Source of the DNA: Sophora flavescens | Lineage: Eukaryota; Streptophyta; Magnoliopsida; Fabales; Fabaceae | Assembly (NCBI GenBank): GCA_030762895.1 | Contig: CM061065.1 | Location: 70,416,200 to 70,480,199 of the forward strand | Length of the DNA: 64,000 nt | Direction: 5' to 3' | Shown: piece by piece, positions 22,430-32,298 of the stretch | Layout of the letters: each line of letters starts with the position of its first letter | Position numbering within the stretch: the stretch's first letter is position 1 | Notes under the pieces: model-generated | What the model saw: only the letters and a program-made list of their open reading frames with translations | Told to the model about the DNA's origin: nothing | Databases searched by the model: none | Translations under genes and position numbers: made by a program

Positions 22430-22442
22430 TTTTCCACTAGTG
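22430..22442. repeat. CACTA right terminal repeat
   Basis: TTTTCCACTAGTG, the reverse of CACTAGTGGAAAA. Confidence 0.8.
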
Positions 22443-22528
22443 ATATCAACAATTTATTAAAAAAGAAATAAAGAATACAAAAATGGAGGGGCATAGACCT
22501 GACCCATAAAGCAAAACTTATAACTAGG
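22443..22528 (-). mobile_element. LINE copy C, 3' tail part
   Basis: ATCAACAATTTATTAAAAAAG to AACTAGG matches 32391-32486 and 62249-62342, the 3' untranslated end of the LINE. It continues at 28463 after Copia-2. Its poly(A) end was cut off by the CACTA element. Confidence 0.85.
22524..22528. repeat. TSD of Copia-2 (left)
   Basis: CTAGG, identical to 28458-28462. The uninterrupted LINE reads CTAGGCAAACC at 62338. Confidence 0.95.
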
Positions 22529-22590
22529 TGTGAGAAATTTTCAAAATTCTTAAACGGTTAAATCTAATTAATGGCTCCTAATTGTCACTA

Positions 22591-22665
22591 CTTGGTCGCG
22601 TAGCCTAGCGGTAGCGACTTCATTGGTTTGATGCCTTGGTCAGTGTTTGAATCCTATGTCCCTCA
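22591..22665 (+). promoter_or_regulatory. tRNA-like module 1 in Copia-2 LTR (Pol III A and B boxes)
   Basis: The A-box-like TAGCCTAGCGG (22601-22611) and B-box-like GTGTTTGAATCC (22643-22654) are about 42 bases apart, the spacing of a tRNA gene. GGTCGCGTAGCC... could be the 5' acceptor/D arm. The 3' LTR copy (27801-27875) has the better B box GTGTTCGAATCC. It is not a functional tRNA: no CCA-compatible acceptor pairing is evident. A tRNA-derived SINE head is the likely source. Confidence 0.6.
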
Positions 22666-22730
22666 TTTTTGTTGAATATTATGACTGTTGTTTAACGTTC
22701 TGGAAAAATAATATGATAAAAGTCTTTGTT

Positions 22731-22800
22731 GGCGGATTCGAACCTGGCTCTGTGAGGGAAGGGACACATCCGTTGGCCACTAGGCCAACCGATGTCTTGT
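22731..22800 (-). promoter_or_regulatory. tRNA-like module 2 in Copia-2 LTR, opposite strand
   Basis: On the minus strand TGGCCTAGTGGCC (A box) is followed 43 bases after its start by GGTTCGAATCC, a perfect B box. It points toward module 1. The same pair is kept in the 3' LTR (27938-28010). Confidence 0.65.
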
Positions 22801-23277
22801 GACGATTAATGAACGTTAATACTACTTATGTATGGAATTTGACCGTTTTTGAAACTTTTGAAGAGTTGTTTCCTTTCACCAAGTGACATGAGTTGGTCTA
22901 TAAATAAAACCATCTGCATGCAGTAATTGACTCGAAAAACTCAGAATCTCTCAACCATTCTTCACTCCAAATCACCTTCTTTTCTCCCTTATGCTCAGAG
23001 AGAGTTAAGGAGACTATTGTTCTGTAAACTGCCATTGTCGATACGCTTGGTTTAGGGTGTGCAAACCAAACCAAGGTTCTCCATTGTATCCTGAAGGGGA
23101 TTCGCCAGTTACACCTGTTGCATCCAATCTACGAGGAGAGATTGGTGGGGGCGAATCGAACCTAAAGCCTAGTATCCTCACACGCCTTGGAGATTGCGCA
23201 TTACCATTATTTTCTTCTTCTTTGTTGCAGATCCATACCCCATTTACTAACAATCTTTAGGTTCGATTTTTGTAATA

Positions 23278-26200
23278 ATGGCTGCAACATTGAAGGAGAT
23301 GACTTCTGAGTTTACGAAACTTGAGAGGTTCGAAGGCGGAAACTTTCATCGTTGGCAAAAGAAGATGCACTTCCTTCTTACAACATTGAAGGTGGCCTAT
23401 GTGTTGAACACACCAAGACCAGAGGAAAGAGAAGATGAGACCATCAATGAGACTCATGAGAGGAACAAGTGGGTTAATGATGACTATATTTGCATGGGGC
23501 ATATTTTGAATGGCATGACCGACTCATTGTTCGATGTGTATCAAAATGCGGGATCCTCCAAAGAACTATGGGAGAAACTTGAGGCAAGATACATGATGGA
23601 GGACGCAACAAGTAAGAAATTTCTTGTTAGTCGTTTTAATAATTATAAAATGGTTGATGGTATGCCTATCATGGAGCAAATGCATGAAATTGAACGTATT
23701 CTCAATTACTACAAACAACATAATATGCAAATGGATGAAACCATCATTGTCTCCTCAATCATTGACAAACTTCCTCCTTCATGGAAAGACTTTAAAAGAA
23801 GTCTTAAACATCGAAAAGATGACATTTCTCTTGAACAATTGGGTAATCACCTTCGTTTAGAAGAAGAGTATCGTAAACAAGATGATACTAAAGAACATTC
23901 TGTTCATGAGAAGGTGCATGTAGTAGAGGAAGGGAAATCTGGTAAGTCCTCTAAAAAGAGGAATCGGGATTTTGTAAAATCTCATGAAAACAACAATGAG
24001 AATGACTACAAGAAAAAGAAAAAGAAAAATGGTTGTTTCTATTGTGGAAAACCGGGACATTTCAAGAGGAATTGTCGTCTCCTGAAAAAGGAAAAGGAGA
24101 AGGAATCTAGTGCAACAAAGGACAATCTTGTTGCGGTCATTTCCGAAATCAACATGATAGAAGATGTTGGATCATGGTGGATTGACTCCGGTGCAACTCG
24201 CCATGTGTGTAAGAACAAGGATCTCTTCAAGACAATTAATGAAGAAGATGGAACCGTTCTATATATGGGAAATGCATCAACTGTCCAAGTTAAAGGCAAA
24301 GGGACGGTGGAACTAGAATTCACTTCGGGAAAAGTAGTCACTCTTACAGATGTTTATTATGTACCAGATGTTAGGAAGAATTTAATTTCTGTACCGTTAC
24401 TTAATAAGTACGGGTTCAAATGTGTATTTGAGGGAGACAAGTTTATCCTCTCTAAGGGAGGAATGTTTGTAGGAAAGGGATACCTTTGTGAGAATATGTT
24501 CAAACTCAATATTATTAATGATAATGGATTTATTTATGCTTATATTGTTGAGTCTTGTAATTTATGGCATTCTCGTTTAGGACATGTTAATTTTAGGAAA
24601 ATGGATGAAATGATGAATTCATGTTTAATTCCTAAAACAAGTAGGATTTCGAATGCATGTACAACTTGTATGCTAACTAAGATAACTAGATTTCCTTTTC
24701 CTAGAGTTGAAAGAAGTTCTAAAGTGTTAGATTTAATTCATTCTGATGTATGTGATTTACATGGTTGGCCCACTATAGGTGGTAAAAAATATTTTGTGAC
24801 ATTCATAGATGATTGTACTAGATATTGCTATGTATATTTAATGAATTCAAAGGATGAAGTGTTAGATAAATTTAAGATATTTAAAACAGTAGAACTTCAA
24901 CATGAAACATTTATTAAATGTTTTAGGAGTGATAGAGGAGGAGAGTTCTATAACCCTAGTTACTTTGAGTCTCTTGGAATAATTCACCAAACAACCGCAC
25001 CTTATTCCCCACAACAAAACGGTATAGCTGAAAGGAAAAATAGAGTATTAGAAGAAATGGTAAATGCAATGTTATCATATTCTGGTCTAGCAAAGGGTTA
25101 TTGGGGAGAAGCCTTGTTGACGGCTTGTTATATCTTGAATAGAGTTCCAAACAAAAGGAACAAAATAACCCCATATGAACTTTGGAAAAACAGAAAGCCC
25201 AACCTTGACTATTTCAAAGTTTGGGGTTGTAGGGCAATAGTAAAAGTTCCTGAACCAAAAAGAAAGAAATTAGGTGAAAGGGGAATTGAATGTGTGTTCC
25301 TGGGCTATGCTAAAAATAGCAAAACATATAGATTCATGGTTATAGAATCTAATGACTCATATCCTGTAAATACAGTAATTGAGTCTAGGGATGCTATCTT
25401 TCAAGAAGATAGGTTTAACTCAATTCCAAGTCACAAAAATGATGTTCATAGTAATGCACATAATCTAGAAACCAATGTATTTAATAATGATACTCTAGAT
25501 AGTTCAGAACTTAGAAGAAGTCAGAGAGCTAGGAAAGAGAAAACGTATGGACCAGACTTTTTCATGTTCCTTGTTGAAGGAACAAGAGAGTCCATAGACA
25601 GTTATGGACCAATATGTTATAATACAGAAAGTGATCCAGAAACATTCGAAGAGGCAATAAAGTCTCAAGATGCCGCTTTCTGGAAGGAAGCTATACAAGA
25701 GGAAATAGACTCAATAATGGGGAATAAAACGTGGAAATTAGTAGACCTCCCACCTGGTTCCAAACCTATAGGTTGTAAATGGATTTTCAAAAGGAAAATG
25801 AAGGTAGATGGAACCATAGATAAGTTTAAGGCAAGACTAGTTGCTAAGGGATTTACACAAAAAGAGGGCATTGACTATTTTGATACATATGCACCTGTGG
25901 CAAGAATTGCCTCAATTAGAGTGTTATTGGCACTTGCATCCATCTATAAGTTTGTCATTCATCAAATGGATGTGAAAACAACATTTCTTAATGGGGAGTT
26001 AGATGAAGAGGTGTATATGTCACAACCTGAAGGGTTTGTGGTTAATGGTCAAGAAAAGAAGGTGTGTAAATTGAATAAGGCATTGTATGGACTAAAACAA
26101 GCTCCTAAACAATGGCATCAAAAGTTTGATCAAGTTATGCTAGCTAATGGATATAAAATAATTGAATCTGACAAGTGTATTTATAGTAAATTCCATAATG

Positions 26201-26589
26201 GAAAAGGTGTTATGATTTGTTTATATGTTGTTGATATGTTAATATTTGGTACTGATCTAGATGAGGTGGAAAAAACTAAGAGTTTCCTCTCTAGTAATTT
26301 TGATATGAAAGACTTAGGGGAAGCCGATGTGATACTAGGGATTAGAATAATAAGAGATGGTGAGAACATAGGTTTGTCACAATCTCACTATATAGAAAAG
26401 GTGTTAAAGAAATTTAATGAATTTGATTGTCAATCAGTTGTTACTCCCTTTGATCACAACACTAATTTAGTACGAAATAAAGGTTGTCCAGTAGCACAAC
26501 TTGAATACTCAAAAGTAATTGGATGCTTAATGTATGCCATGACATGTACTAGACCAGACATTGCATATCTTTGTAGGGAGACTAAGTAG
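23278..26589 (+). pseudogene. Copia-2 gag-pol, open for 1103 codons then frameshifted
   Basis: The ATG lies only 25 bases after the LTR. Domains in order: gag (about 1-250, with GNFHRWQKKMHFLL); zinc knuckle CFYCGKPGHFKRNC (from residue 253); protease WWIDSGATRH (Asp about 303); GAG-pre-integrase LWHSRLGHVNF; integrase with HSDVCD (Asp 490), SDRGGEF (Asp 552) and GIAERKN (Glu 585), 32 residues between the last two instead of the usual 35; RT with MDVKTTFLNGE and LKQAP. The RT active site reads YVVD (26224-26235) where the family has YVDD, so residue 985 is Val not Asp and the enzyme should be inactive. The frame is lost near 26575, before RNase H. Members of this family copy element RNA into DNA and integrate it; this copy could at most supply gag, protease and integrase. 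Confidence 0.92.
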
Positions 26590-27179
26590 GTATACAAGTA
26601 ATCCAAGCAAAGACCATTGGCATGCTTTGTCAGAAGAGTTTTGAAATACTTGAAGGGGACAATGAATTATAGTTTGAACTATAATGGATATCCTTGATAT
26701 TAGAAGGTTATACGGATGCCAGTTGGGTGACTTATACAGAAGATCATGCTTCAACAAGCGGTTGGGTCTTCACACTTGGTGGGGGTGCTATTTCTTGGGG
26801 ATCCAAGAAACAAACTTGCATTGCTGACTCCACCATGGCTGCAGAATTCATAGCATTGGCAGCAGGAAGCAAAGAAGCTGAATGGCTTAGAAATTTGATG
26901 TATGAGATACCAATTTGGCCAAAGCCAATAGCACCAATATCCATACATTGTGATAGTCAATCAACACTATCAAAGGCATATAGCCAGGTTTATAATGGAA
27001 AGTCCAGACACATTGGGCTAAGACATAGCTATGTAAAAGATTTGATTACAAATGGAGTAATATCCATAGTCTTTGTGAAAACAGAGAGGAATCTTGCAGA
27101 TCCTTTGACGAAAGGACTGACAAGGGATATGGTGTTGAAAACATCATTAGGGATGGGACTCAAGCCCATATCTACATGA
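26590..27179 (+). pseudogene. Copia-2 RNase H, separated by frameshifts
   Basis: The reading frame changes at least twice between 26575 and 26700. The main frame (26694-27179) carries copia RNase H: GYTDASWVTYTEDHASTSGW, SKKQTCIADSTMAAEFIALA, CDSQSTLSKA, NGKSRHIGLRHSYVKDLI and DPLTKGLTRD at the end. Catalytic Asp and Glu residues appear present. It belongs to the same polyprotein as 23278-26589. Confidence 0.88.
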
Positions 27180-27734
27180 TCACCAATGGTGGAAACCCGA
27201 CTCACACTTGAGTAGCATCAAGTCTTGAGTTCAATGGGCCAAAGCACACTATGAGAGTGATTGCAAGTACTTGACAAATAGATACATCCCAAGGTTTAAA
27301 AGTACTTGGAAACCATAAGGACAATAAAGAAAAGGGTGAGCTTTTGCTCTTAATGGACCTATAGCACATATGTGCTGAGGTGCCCAACTTATGGGGGTGC
27401 TTCTGGTAAAGTCCACCTATGTGAGAGTGAAGTGTGGCCGCTTCTTAGAGTTGGGCTTGACTCTGTAAGCTCTCATGAAAAGGATACACGACATAAGGCC
27501 TTATCAAATGTGTCACACTACCACGTCGTTCAATGGTACCGAGATTTCATGTGTAAGTCATGCACGCTTGTTTTAAGGAATATTTGGTTCAAAGCTTGTC
27601 TACCATTTTATTCAGGGATGAGTGAAACCCATGGTTTACTAAGCAAAGGTTCAAATCTCCAAGATACCTTTGTCTGAAAGCATGCGATTTCCGGAATAAT
27701 GGGATTTGGATTTATTTTGAAAATGGTGGGGGAT
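27180..27734. other. Copia-2 3' untranslated region
   Basis: No credible gene (the 101-codon frame at 27372 has no family features). Ends in the polypurine tract before the 3' LTR. Confidence 0.6.
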
Positions 27735-28457
27735 TGTGAGAAATTTTCAAAATTCTTAAACGGTTAAATCTAATTAATGGCGTCTAATTGTCACTACTTG
27801 GTCGCGTAGCCTAGCAGTAGCGACTTCATTGGTTTGATGCCTTGGTCAGTGTTCGAATCCTATGTCCCTCATTTTTGTTGAATATTATGACTGTTGTTTA
27901 ACGTTCTGGAAAAATAAAATGATAAAGTGCTGTTGAGCGGATTCGAACCTGGCTCTGTGAGGGAAGGGACACATCTGTTGGCCACTAGGCCAACTGATGT
28001 CTTGTGACAGTTAATGAACGTTAATACTACTTATGTATGGAATTTGACCGTTTTTGAAATTTTTGAAGAGTTGTTTCCTTTCACCAAGTGACATGAGTTG
28101 GTCTATAAATAAAACCATCTGCATGCAGTAATTGACACGAAAAACTCAGAATCTCTCAACCATTCTTCACTCCAAATCACCTTCTTTTCTCCCTTATGCT
28201 CAGAGAGAGTTAAGGAGACTATTGTTCTGTAAACTGCCATTGTCGATAAGCTTGGTTTAGGGTGTGCAAACCAAACCAAGGTTCTCCATTGTATCCTGAA
28301 GGGGATTCGCCAGTTACACCTGTTGCATCCAATCTACGAGGAGAGATTGGTGGGAACGAATCAAACCTAAAGCCTAGTGTCCTCACACGCCTTGGAGATT
28401 GCGCATTACCATTATTTTCTTCTTCTTTGTTGCAGATCCATACCCCATTTACTAACA
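27735..28457 (+). repeat. Copia-2 3' LTR, 723 bp
   Basis: Same as 22529-23252 with scattered substitutions. It is preceded by the polypurine tract GGTGGGGGAT (27725-27734). The tRNA-like plus-strand module here keeps GTGTTCGAATCC where the 5' LTR has GTGTTTGAATCC. Confidence 0.95.
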
Positions 28458-28462
28458 CTAGG
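28458..28462. repeat. TSD of Copia-2 (right)
   Basis: CTAGG, identical to 22524-22528. Confidence 0.95.
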
Positions 28463-29472
28463 CAAACCATATCTATTATGGTAAAAATCTTCACTAATAA
28501 AATATGGAATAATGTTCCACCACATAAATTTTTGAAACGATAAATCATGAGAAGCCAGCTTGTCAACACAATTGTTTCCTTCCCGATATATATGAATGCA
28601 AAAAAAGTTTAAATCTTTCTTCAAGTTCATGCAATTCTCCCACCTATTTCTCAACTTCCAAGGTATAGTACCTGGACCTTTAAATGCTTGAACTACCAGC
28701 AAAGAATCATAATCTAGCCAAATGTTCCTCCAGCCTCTTTTATGAGCTATTTCTATTGCAAACATTGCTCCAACAAGCTCAGCATGATAAGCATATGTAT
28801 TTTCCACATTAGCTGAAAAACAGCATAGAGTAGCTGCTCTAAAATCCCTGAAAATTCCTCAACAAGCTGTTGTTCCTGGAGCTCCTAAAGCTGCAGAATC
28901 CGAATTGAACTTTATCCAATTACAAGAGAGAGGAAACCAATTAACTTCTATTATAGCAGAGACCTTCTTCGAGTGACAAGCAATGGAGAAAGTTTTCAGA
29001 ATGCCAAATTCAGTCATATCGGATAACATGCTTCCTTTACTAAGATTTCCAGCATGAGACACATTAGCCATAACCATATTCATTGCCGCCCTAAATGAAA
29101 TAGCTTGATTATCAAACTTATATTTATTCCTACAAAACCAAATAACCACCGAAGTTATGTTGACAATTGCTGAAGCAACTACATCTCGAACGTGTGAGCT
29201 CTTGTTTCTGTCACACACATTCAGAATTTCAGTCATCGACCAATTGCTAACACCAACCTCCAGGATAGAGAAGAACCAATTCCAAAGATTTTTTGCAAAA
29301 GAACATTCAAAGAATAAATGTGTGGTGGATTCATCACTAGCATAGCACAAACTACAATTGGAAACCACTATGCAGCCTTTCTTTCTCAGCTGATCTTCAT
29401 TAGGCGTCATTAATGATTTTCCAAACTAACTCCACACATTTCTGTACCAAGTCCCCTTGCTGATCAGAATTA

Positions 29473-29481
29473 TAGATAAAA
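29473..29481. repeat. TSD of long-TIR MULE (left)
   Basis: TAGATAAAA, identical to 30454-30462. Confidence 0.9.
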
Positions 29482-30453
29482 GGCTAAAATACACTTTTGT
29501 TCCTTTATCTTATTTTTAGGTTCTGTTTTGGTCTCTCATCTTTAAAAAGTTTTATTTTGGTCCCTCAACTATTTGACTTTATACAAAAACACCCTTTCCA
29601 TCAGTTTTGCACTGACGATGTTAGGTATTCGCTATCAGCCGGTGGAATCTGGGTTTTAGAGAGAGAAAACCCCATTTTCTCTTTCTCTCTCTTCTTCCTT
29701 CCCTTCCTCCCTTCCTTCTTCCCCCTTCCTTCTTCCTCCCTTCCTTCTTCCCCCTTCTTTTCCACCGCCACTCCAGTATCGGAGGTCCCTGTCGCATACA
29801 GGGAACCGACCACCGCGGTCTCAAAGGGCCTGGCTCGTTAGCTTCCTGCCGTCGCTGTGCCACAGCTTCCGATCACCGTCTCCACCATCCATTCCTCTGC
29901 TCTAACATTTCTACTTCGCTTCCATCTAACTCGACCCAGATCAGAGGTGCTTCACGACTGAGAGGTTTGCGTTCACCACTTCCGTGCAGTCGCTGGAGAA
30001 GACTTCTCATCCGACGCCTCTTCACCTTCGTCTTCGATCTCAGCGGCACCATCACAGATGCCTCTTCCTCCGCCGTGCGTCGTCATCTCCAACTCGGTGA
30101 TTCAGTTCTGTCTTCTACATTTCCGTTGCCGTCAACTACGTATGGTATCTTCTTCGACGGTGCCGTCACTGAACCGTCTTCTCGGTGGCCATGGACCATG
30201 AAGAAGGAAGGAGGGAAGAAGGAAGGGAGGAAGAAGCTAAAGAAAGAGAAAATGGGGTTTAAAGCCAGATTCAGCGGCGACGGCGGTTTCCGGTGACTGA
30301 TGATGGATACCTAATGCCGTCAGTGTAAAACTGATGGAAAGGGTGTTTTTGTATAACATCAAATAGTTGAGGGACCAAAATAGAACTTTTTAAAGATGAG
30401 GGACCAAAATAGAACCTAAAAATAAGAAATGGGATCAAAAGTGTATTTTAGCC
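29482..30453. mobile_element. Long-TIR Mutator-like element, 972 bp
   Basis: The ends are inverted: GGCTAAAATACACTTTTG on both strands, with similarity continuing for about 150 bp, and a pyrimidine/purine-rich continuation to about 270 bp. The flanking 9-bp repeat TAGATAAAA is perfect (29473-29481 and 30454-30462). LINE copy A at 33039-33047 has one TAGATAAAA and no insert, a paralogous empty site. The core (29760-30180) is GC-rich and gene-like but codes nothing I recognise: the 109-codon frame at 29967-30296 is Ser/Arg/Thr-rich. It may be a Pack-MULE. Confidence 0.88.
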
Positions 30454-30462
30454 TAGATAAAA
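30454..30462. repeat. TSD of long-TIR MULE (right)
   Basis: TAGATAAAA, identical to 29473-29481. The empty-site paralogue is 33039-33047. Confidence 0.9.
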
Positions 30463-30804
30463 TAATAAACTTCCTTCATAGACAAAGAGCCGGATTCATT
30501 GTTACATCTCCTTTGATCAGTGTGCTCAATAAAGGGGATTTGAATATGCCTCAATTCATCTAAAAGTGATGGCCATCTATTTAACAATAAATCTAGAAAC
30601 TGCAGACTACCATTAACAATGAAATGATTTAATTTAGCCATCAAATTATGTTGAACAGCTACAGGAACTTCTAACAAATATACTAATGGCTTAGAGAGCC
30701 ACTGATCATGGCAAAAACTGATAAGCTCACCATTTCCAATCTTCCATGATGAGTTTTCGAGCACAATTGAAATGTAGTTCTTCAAACCATACCAAATAAC
30801 TGAT

Positions 30805-31031
30805 TGTTGGAACCAAAGTGATTTGGATTTAATTAACCTCCAAGTTTTTATGTTAACAAAAGGATTAAATTTGCTTGGCAAAGTGTTAGTTGAGATCTAA
30901 CAAGGTTATCTAGTTTTGTAGGATCACTTGAATCTTTTAAGTTATGGAAACTTAGAAAAAGTTTTCATATATCTGCTTGGACTTTAAATAAGAAATCCAC
31001 GTCCACCCGTGTAGACAGGCTGCTCAAAAGC
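30805..31031 (+). repeat. SIRE LTR stub, first 227 bp
   Basis: TGTTGGAACCAAAGTG...GGCTGCTCAAAAG equals the first 227 bases of the SIRE LTRs at 33389 and 53994, then stops abruptly at GRP-linked sequence. The preceding LINE bases (ACTGAT) are the same site where the full SIRE element sits in LINE copy A. Confidence 0.9.
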
Positions 31032-31074
31032 AACTAGCCTAAGGTCTTGAAAAATTGTATATTAATTGTGATAA

Positions 31075-31177
31075 TTAACCATTCAGAATCTAGCTACTAT
31101 GCAAATTCACTTTTATGTTAGGGATATATATATGAAACCAAAATATGATTATAAAAATATTATTTTTTATTTTTTTA

Positions 31178-31235
<58 letters not shown>

Positions 31236-31461
31236 TGTTTTTTTTGTAGGTAAGCTTTCTGCAAATGGGGCAGATAAAAGCAAATATCGAGGTTGGGGTT
31301 ATGGTGGTTATGGCAGATATGGTGGTCCTTGGCGTGGTGGCTATGGCGGCTATGGTGGATGGGGAAGAGGTTATGGATGGGGAAGAGGATGTGGTCCCTT
31401 TGGTTGCTACTATCCTCGTAAACAAGTTGAGACTAGTGCCGATGCAAAACCTCACAACTAA
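31075..31461 (+). pseudogene. GRP-A: 5'-truncated glycine-rich protein gene
   Basis: Intron and exon 2 match GRP-B (60930-61297), but exon 1 with the signal peptide and the promoter are gone, replaced by the SIRE LTR stub. Exon 2 begins at 31250 after TTTTTGTAG and encodes KLSANGADKSKYRGWGYGGY, continuing through GGYGG and WGRGYGWGRGCGPFGCYYPR to the stop at 31459-31461. It is one GYGG block shorter than GRP-B. An uninterrupted 120-codon frame starts in the intron at 31099 and runs into exon 2; an in-phase TTA run (31180-31233) gives 18 leucines that could mimic a signal anchor. Without a known promoter I call it a pseudogene, with a small chance of being a new chimeric gene. Confidence 0.75.
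31175..31236. repeat. (ATT)n microsatellite in the GRP-A intron
   Basis: About 18-19 perfect ATT/TTA units. The homologous place in GRP-B (61013-61055) is an interrupted TTATTG mix. Confidence 0.95.
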
Positions 31462-32281
31462 GAAGGAAATATGCTAAACCCTAAATATAGGCTCTTGTAA
31501 TCGTTATAAATAAAACTTCATGAGAAGTGAATTTACAATAAATAAAATCTTTTGTTTTTCATATTTATTTATATTTATATAAATGAATGTTAGTCTTGCT
31601 TTAAATCGATGAAAGTGAATCTCTTGTGTTTGAGTCCAATCTTTCTTTTATAATGAAAGAGGGAGTTCTAAAAAAACAAAAAAATTGAAAGAGGGAGTTG
31701 TAAAATTTATAAATGAGCCTCATGCACAAAAATTTGTTCTAAAGGAGTTCGATACAATTGAAGACCATGACGCAAGTTACATATAAAAGTTGGTTCACAA
31801 AAATCATTTTCAATCTAATGCAGTAGGCAGCCTATTTTTGCAACATGAACTTCATAAGAAATACAAGTGGTTGAGTATGTATAATGGTTTCTGGAAAGGA
31901 TAATACTACAATTGTGAGGTTTCAAGGGGGAAAAAAAAATTTTCCCAATAATTTGTAAACGGAAAGCAAGTTGCAAATGGGACTAAATTTGTATTTGAGT
32001 ACAATCAATTGTGTTTTTGTTCTGCTAAAATGAAAGTGGGAGTTCTAAATAACAAAAACAAAACAAAACAAAAAAATTGAAAGAGGGATTTCTATAGTTT
32101 ATAAAAATTGGAAAATTGATACAACATATCTTTTAATTGCTTGACAAACCCTGCTGCTGACTATCATTGAAGGAGAGGAAATCAATTTTTACAGTATTGG
32201 ATGACATTTGTGGTATGTTGCATGTTTTGGTCCATTTTAAAACTGGGACAACTAGGCTCTGATTTGAATGAATTGTTAAAC
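31462..32281. other. GRP-A 3' flank
   Basis: No second gene. Closely matches the 3' flank of GRP-B (61298-62137) including AATAAA-like signals just after the stop (31500-31545). It ends at the LINE target site. Confidence 0.7.
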
Positions 32282-32298
32282 TTGTGTTTTATTACCTT
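32282..32298. repeat. LINE copy A target-site duplication (left)
   Basis: TTGTGTTTTATTACCTT, repeated at 56708-56724 on the far side of the LINE and of the SIRE element nested in it. A 15-17 bp duplication next to a poly-T run (the LINE poly(A) on the other strand) is the mark of target-primed insertion. Confidence 0.8.

Larger units (their letters stand above)
7977..22442 (-). mobile_element. CACTA (En/Spm) element, left end lost in gap
   Basis: The right terminus is TTTTCCACTAGTG (22430-22442), the reverse of CACTAGTGGAAAA, a canonical CACTA terminal repeat. Immediately inside are many copies of a subterminal motif, AACGTCAGTT / AACTGACGTT (19860-22420). A related motif, AGCGTCGG...AACTGGCGTT, occurs at 8002-8033 just after the gap, as expected near the other end. 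The element carries a broken PTTA/Ulp1-type gene (8277-11277), captured promoter sequence, and Gypsy-1 nested at 11821-19503. The target was the 3' tail of a LINE: 22443 onward continues a sequence that is unbroken at 32390 and 62248. No TNP2-type transposase is visible. Confidence 0.8.
22529..23252 (+). repeat. Copia-2 5' LTR, 724 bp
   Basis: TGTGAGAAATTTTC...ACTAACA. It has a TATA box TATAAATA at 22899-22906. U3 carries two tRNA-like modules in convergent orientation (see separate entries). Confidence 0.95.
22529..28457 (+). mobile_element. Copia-2: near-complete Ty1/copia element
   Basis: LTRs at 22529-23252 and 27735-28457 (724 and 723 bp) are flanked by a perfect TSD CTAGG (22524-22528, 28458-28462). 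Order gag, protease, integrase, RT, RNase H is that of Ty1/copia. The polyprotein is intact for 1103 codons and then broken by small indels. It is nested in LINE copy C. The LTRs differ at only scattered bases, so this is one of the younger insertions here. Confidence 0.95.
28463..30804 (-). pseudogene. LINE copy C: zf-RVT and RNase H region
   Basis: Minus-strand remains of an L1-type plant LINE ORF2, 3' part only. From high to low coordinates: a segment with LENSSWKIGNGELISFCHDQ (30453-30881, typical of the stretch after RT); a zf-RVT domain (28859-29410) with GCIVVSNCSLCYAS and THLFFECSFAKNLWNWFF; then an RNase H domain (28412-28807) with YHAELVGAMFAIEIAHKRGW, WLDYDSLLVVQAF and IYREGNNCVDKLASHDL. 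The frames are interrupted by stops, by a Mutator-like element at 29482-30453, by Copia-2 downstream, and by a SIRE LTR stub at the 5' side. Plant L1-type elements with RNase H use this order. Confidence 0.85.

Noticed and set aside
22591..22800. True tRNA genes
   Set aside because: A and B boxes fit, but I could not find a proper acceptor stem and anticodon arm, and both are fixed parts of an LTR present twice. Kept as tRNA-like modules.
29601..29863. Charged Lys/Glu/Gly-rich minus-strand frames
   Set aside because: They come from the purine-rich simple sequence of the MULE arm, not from a protein family.
29967..30296. 109-codon frame in the MULE core as a gene
   Set aside because: It ends in the purine-rich arm and resembles no family; kept only as a possible captured fragment.
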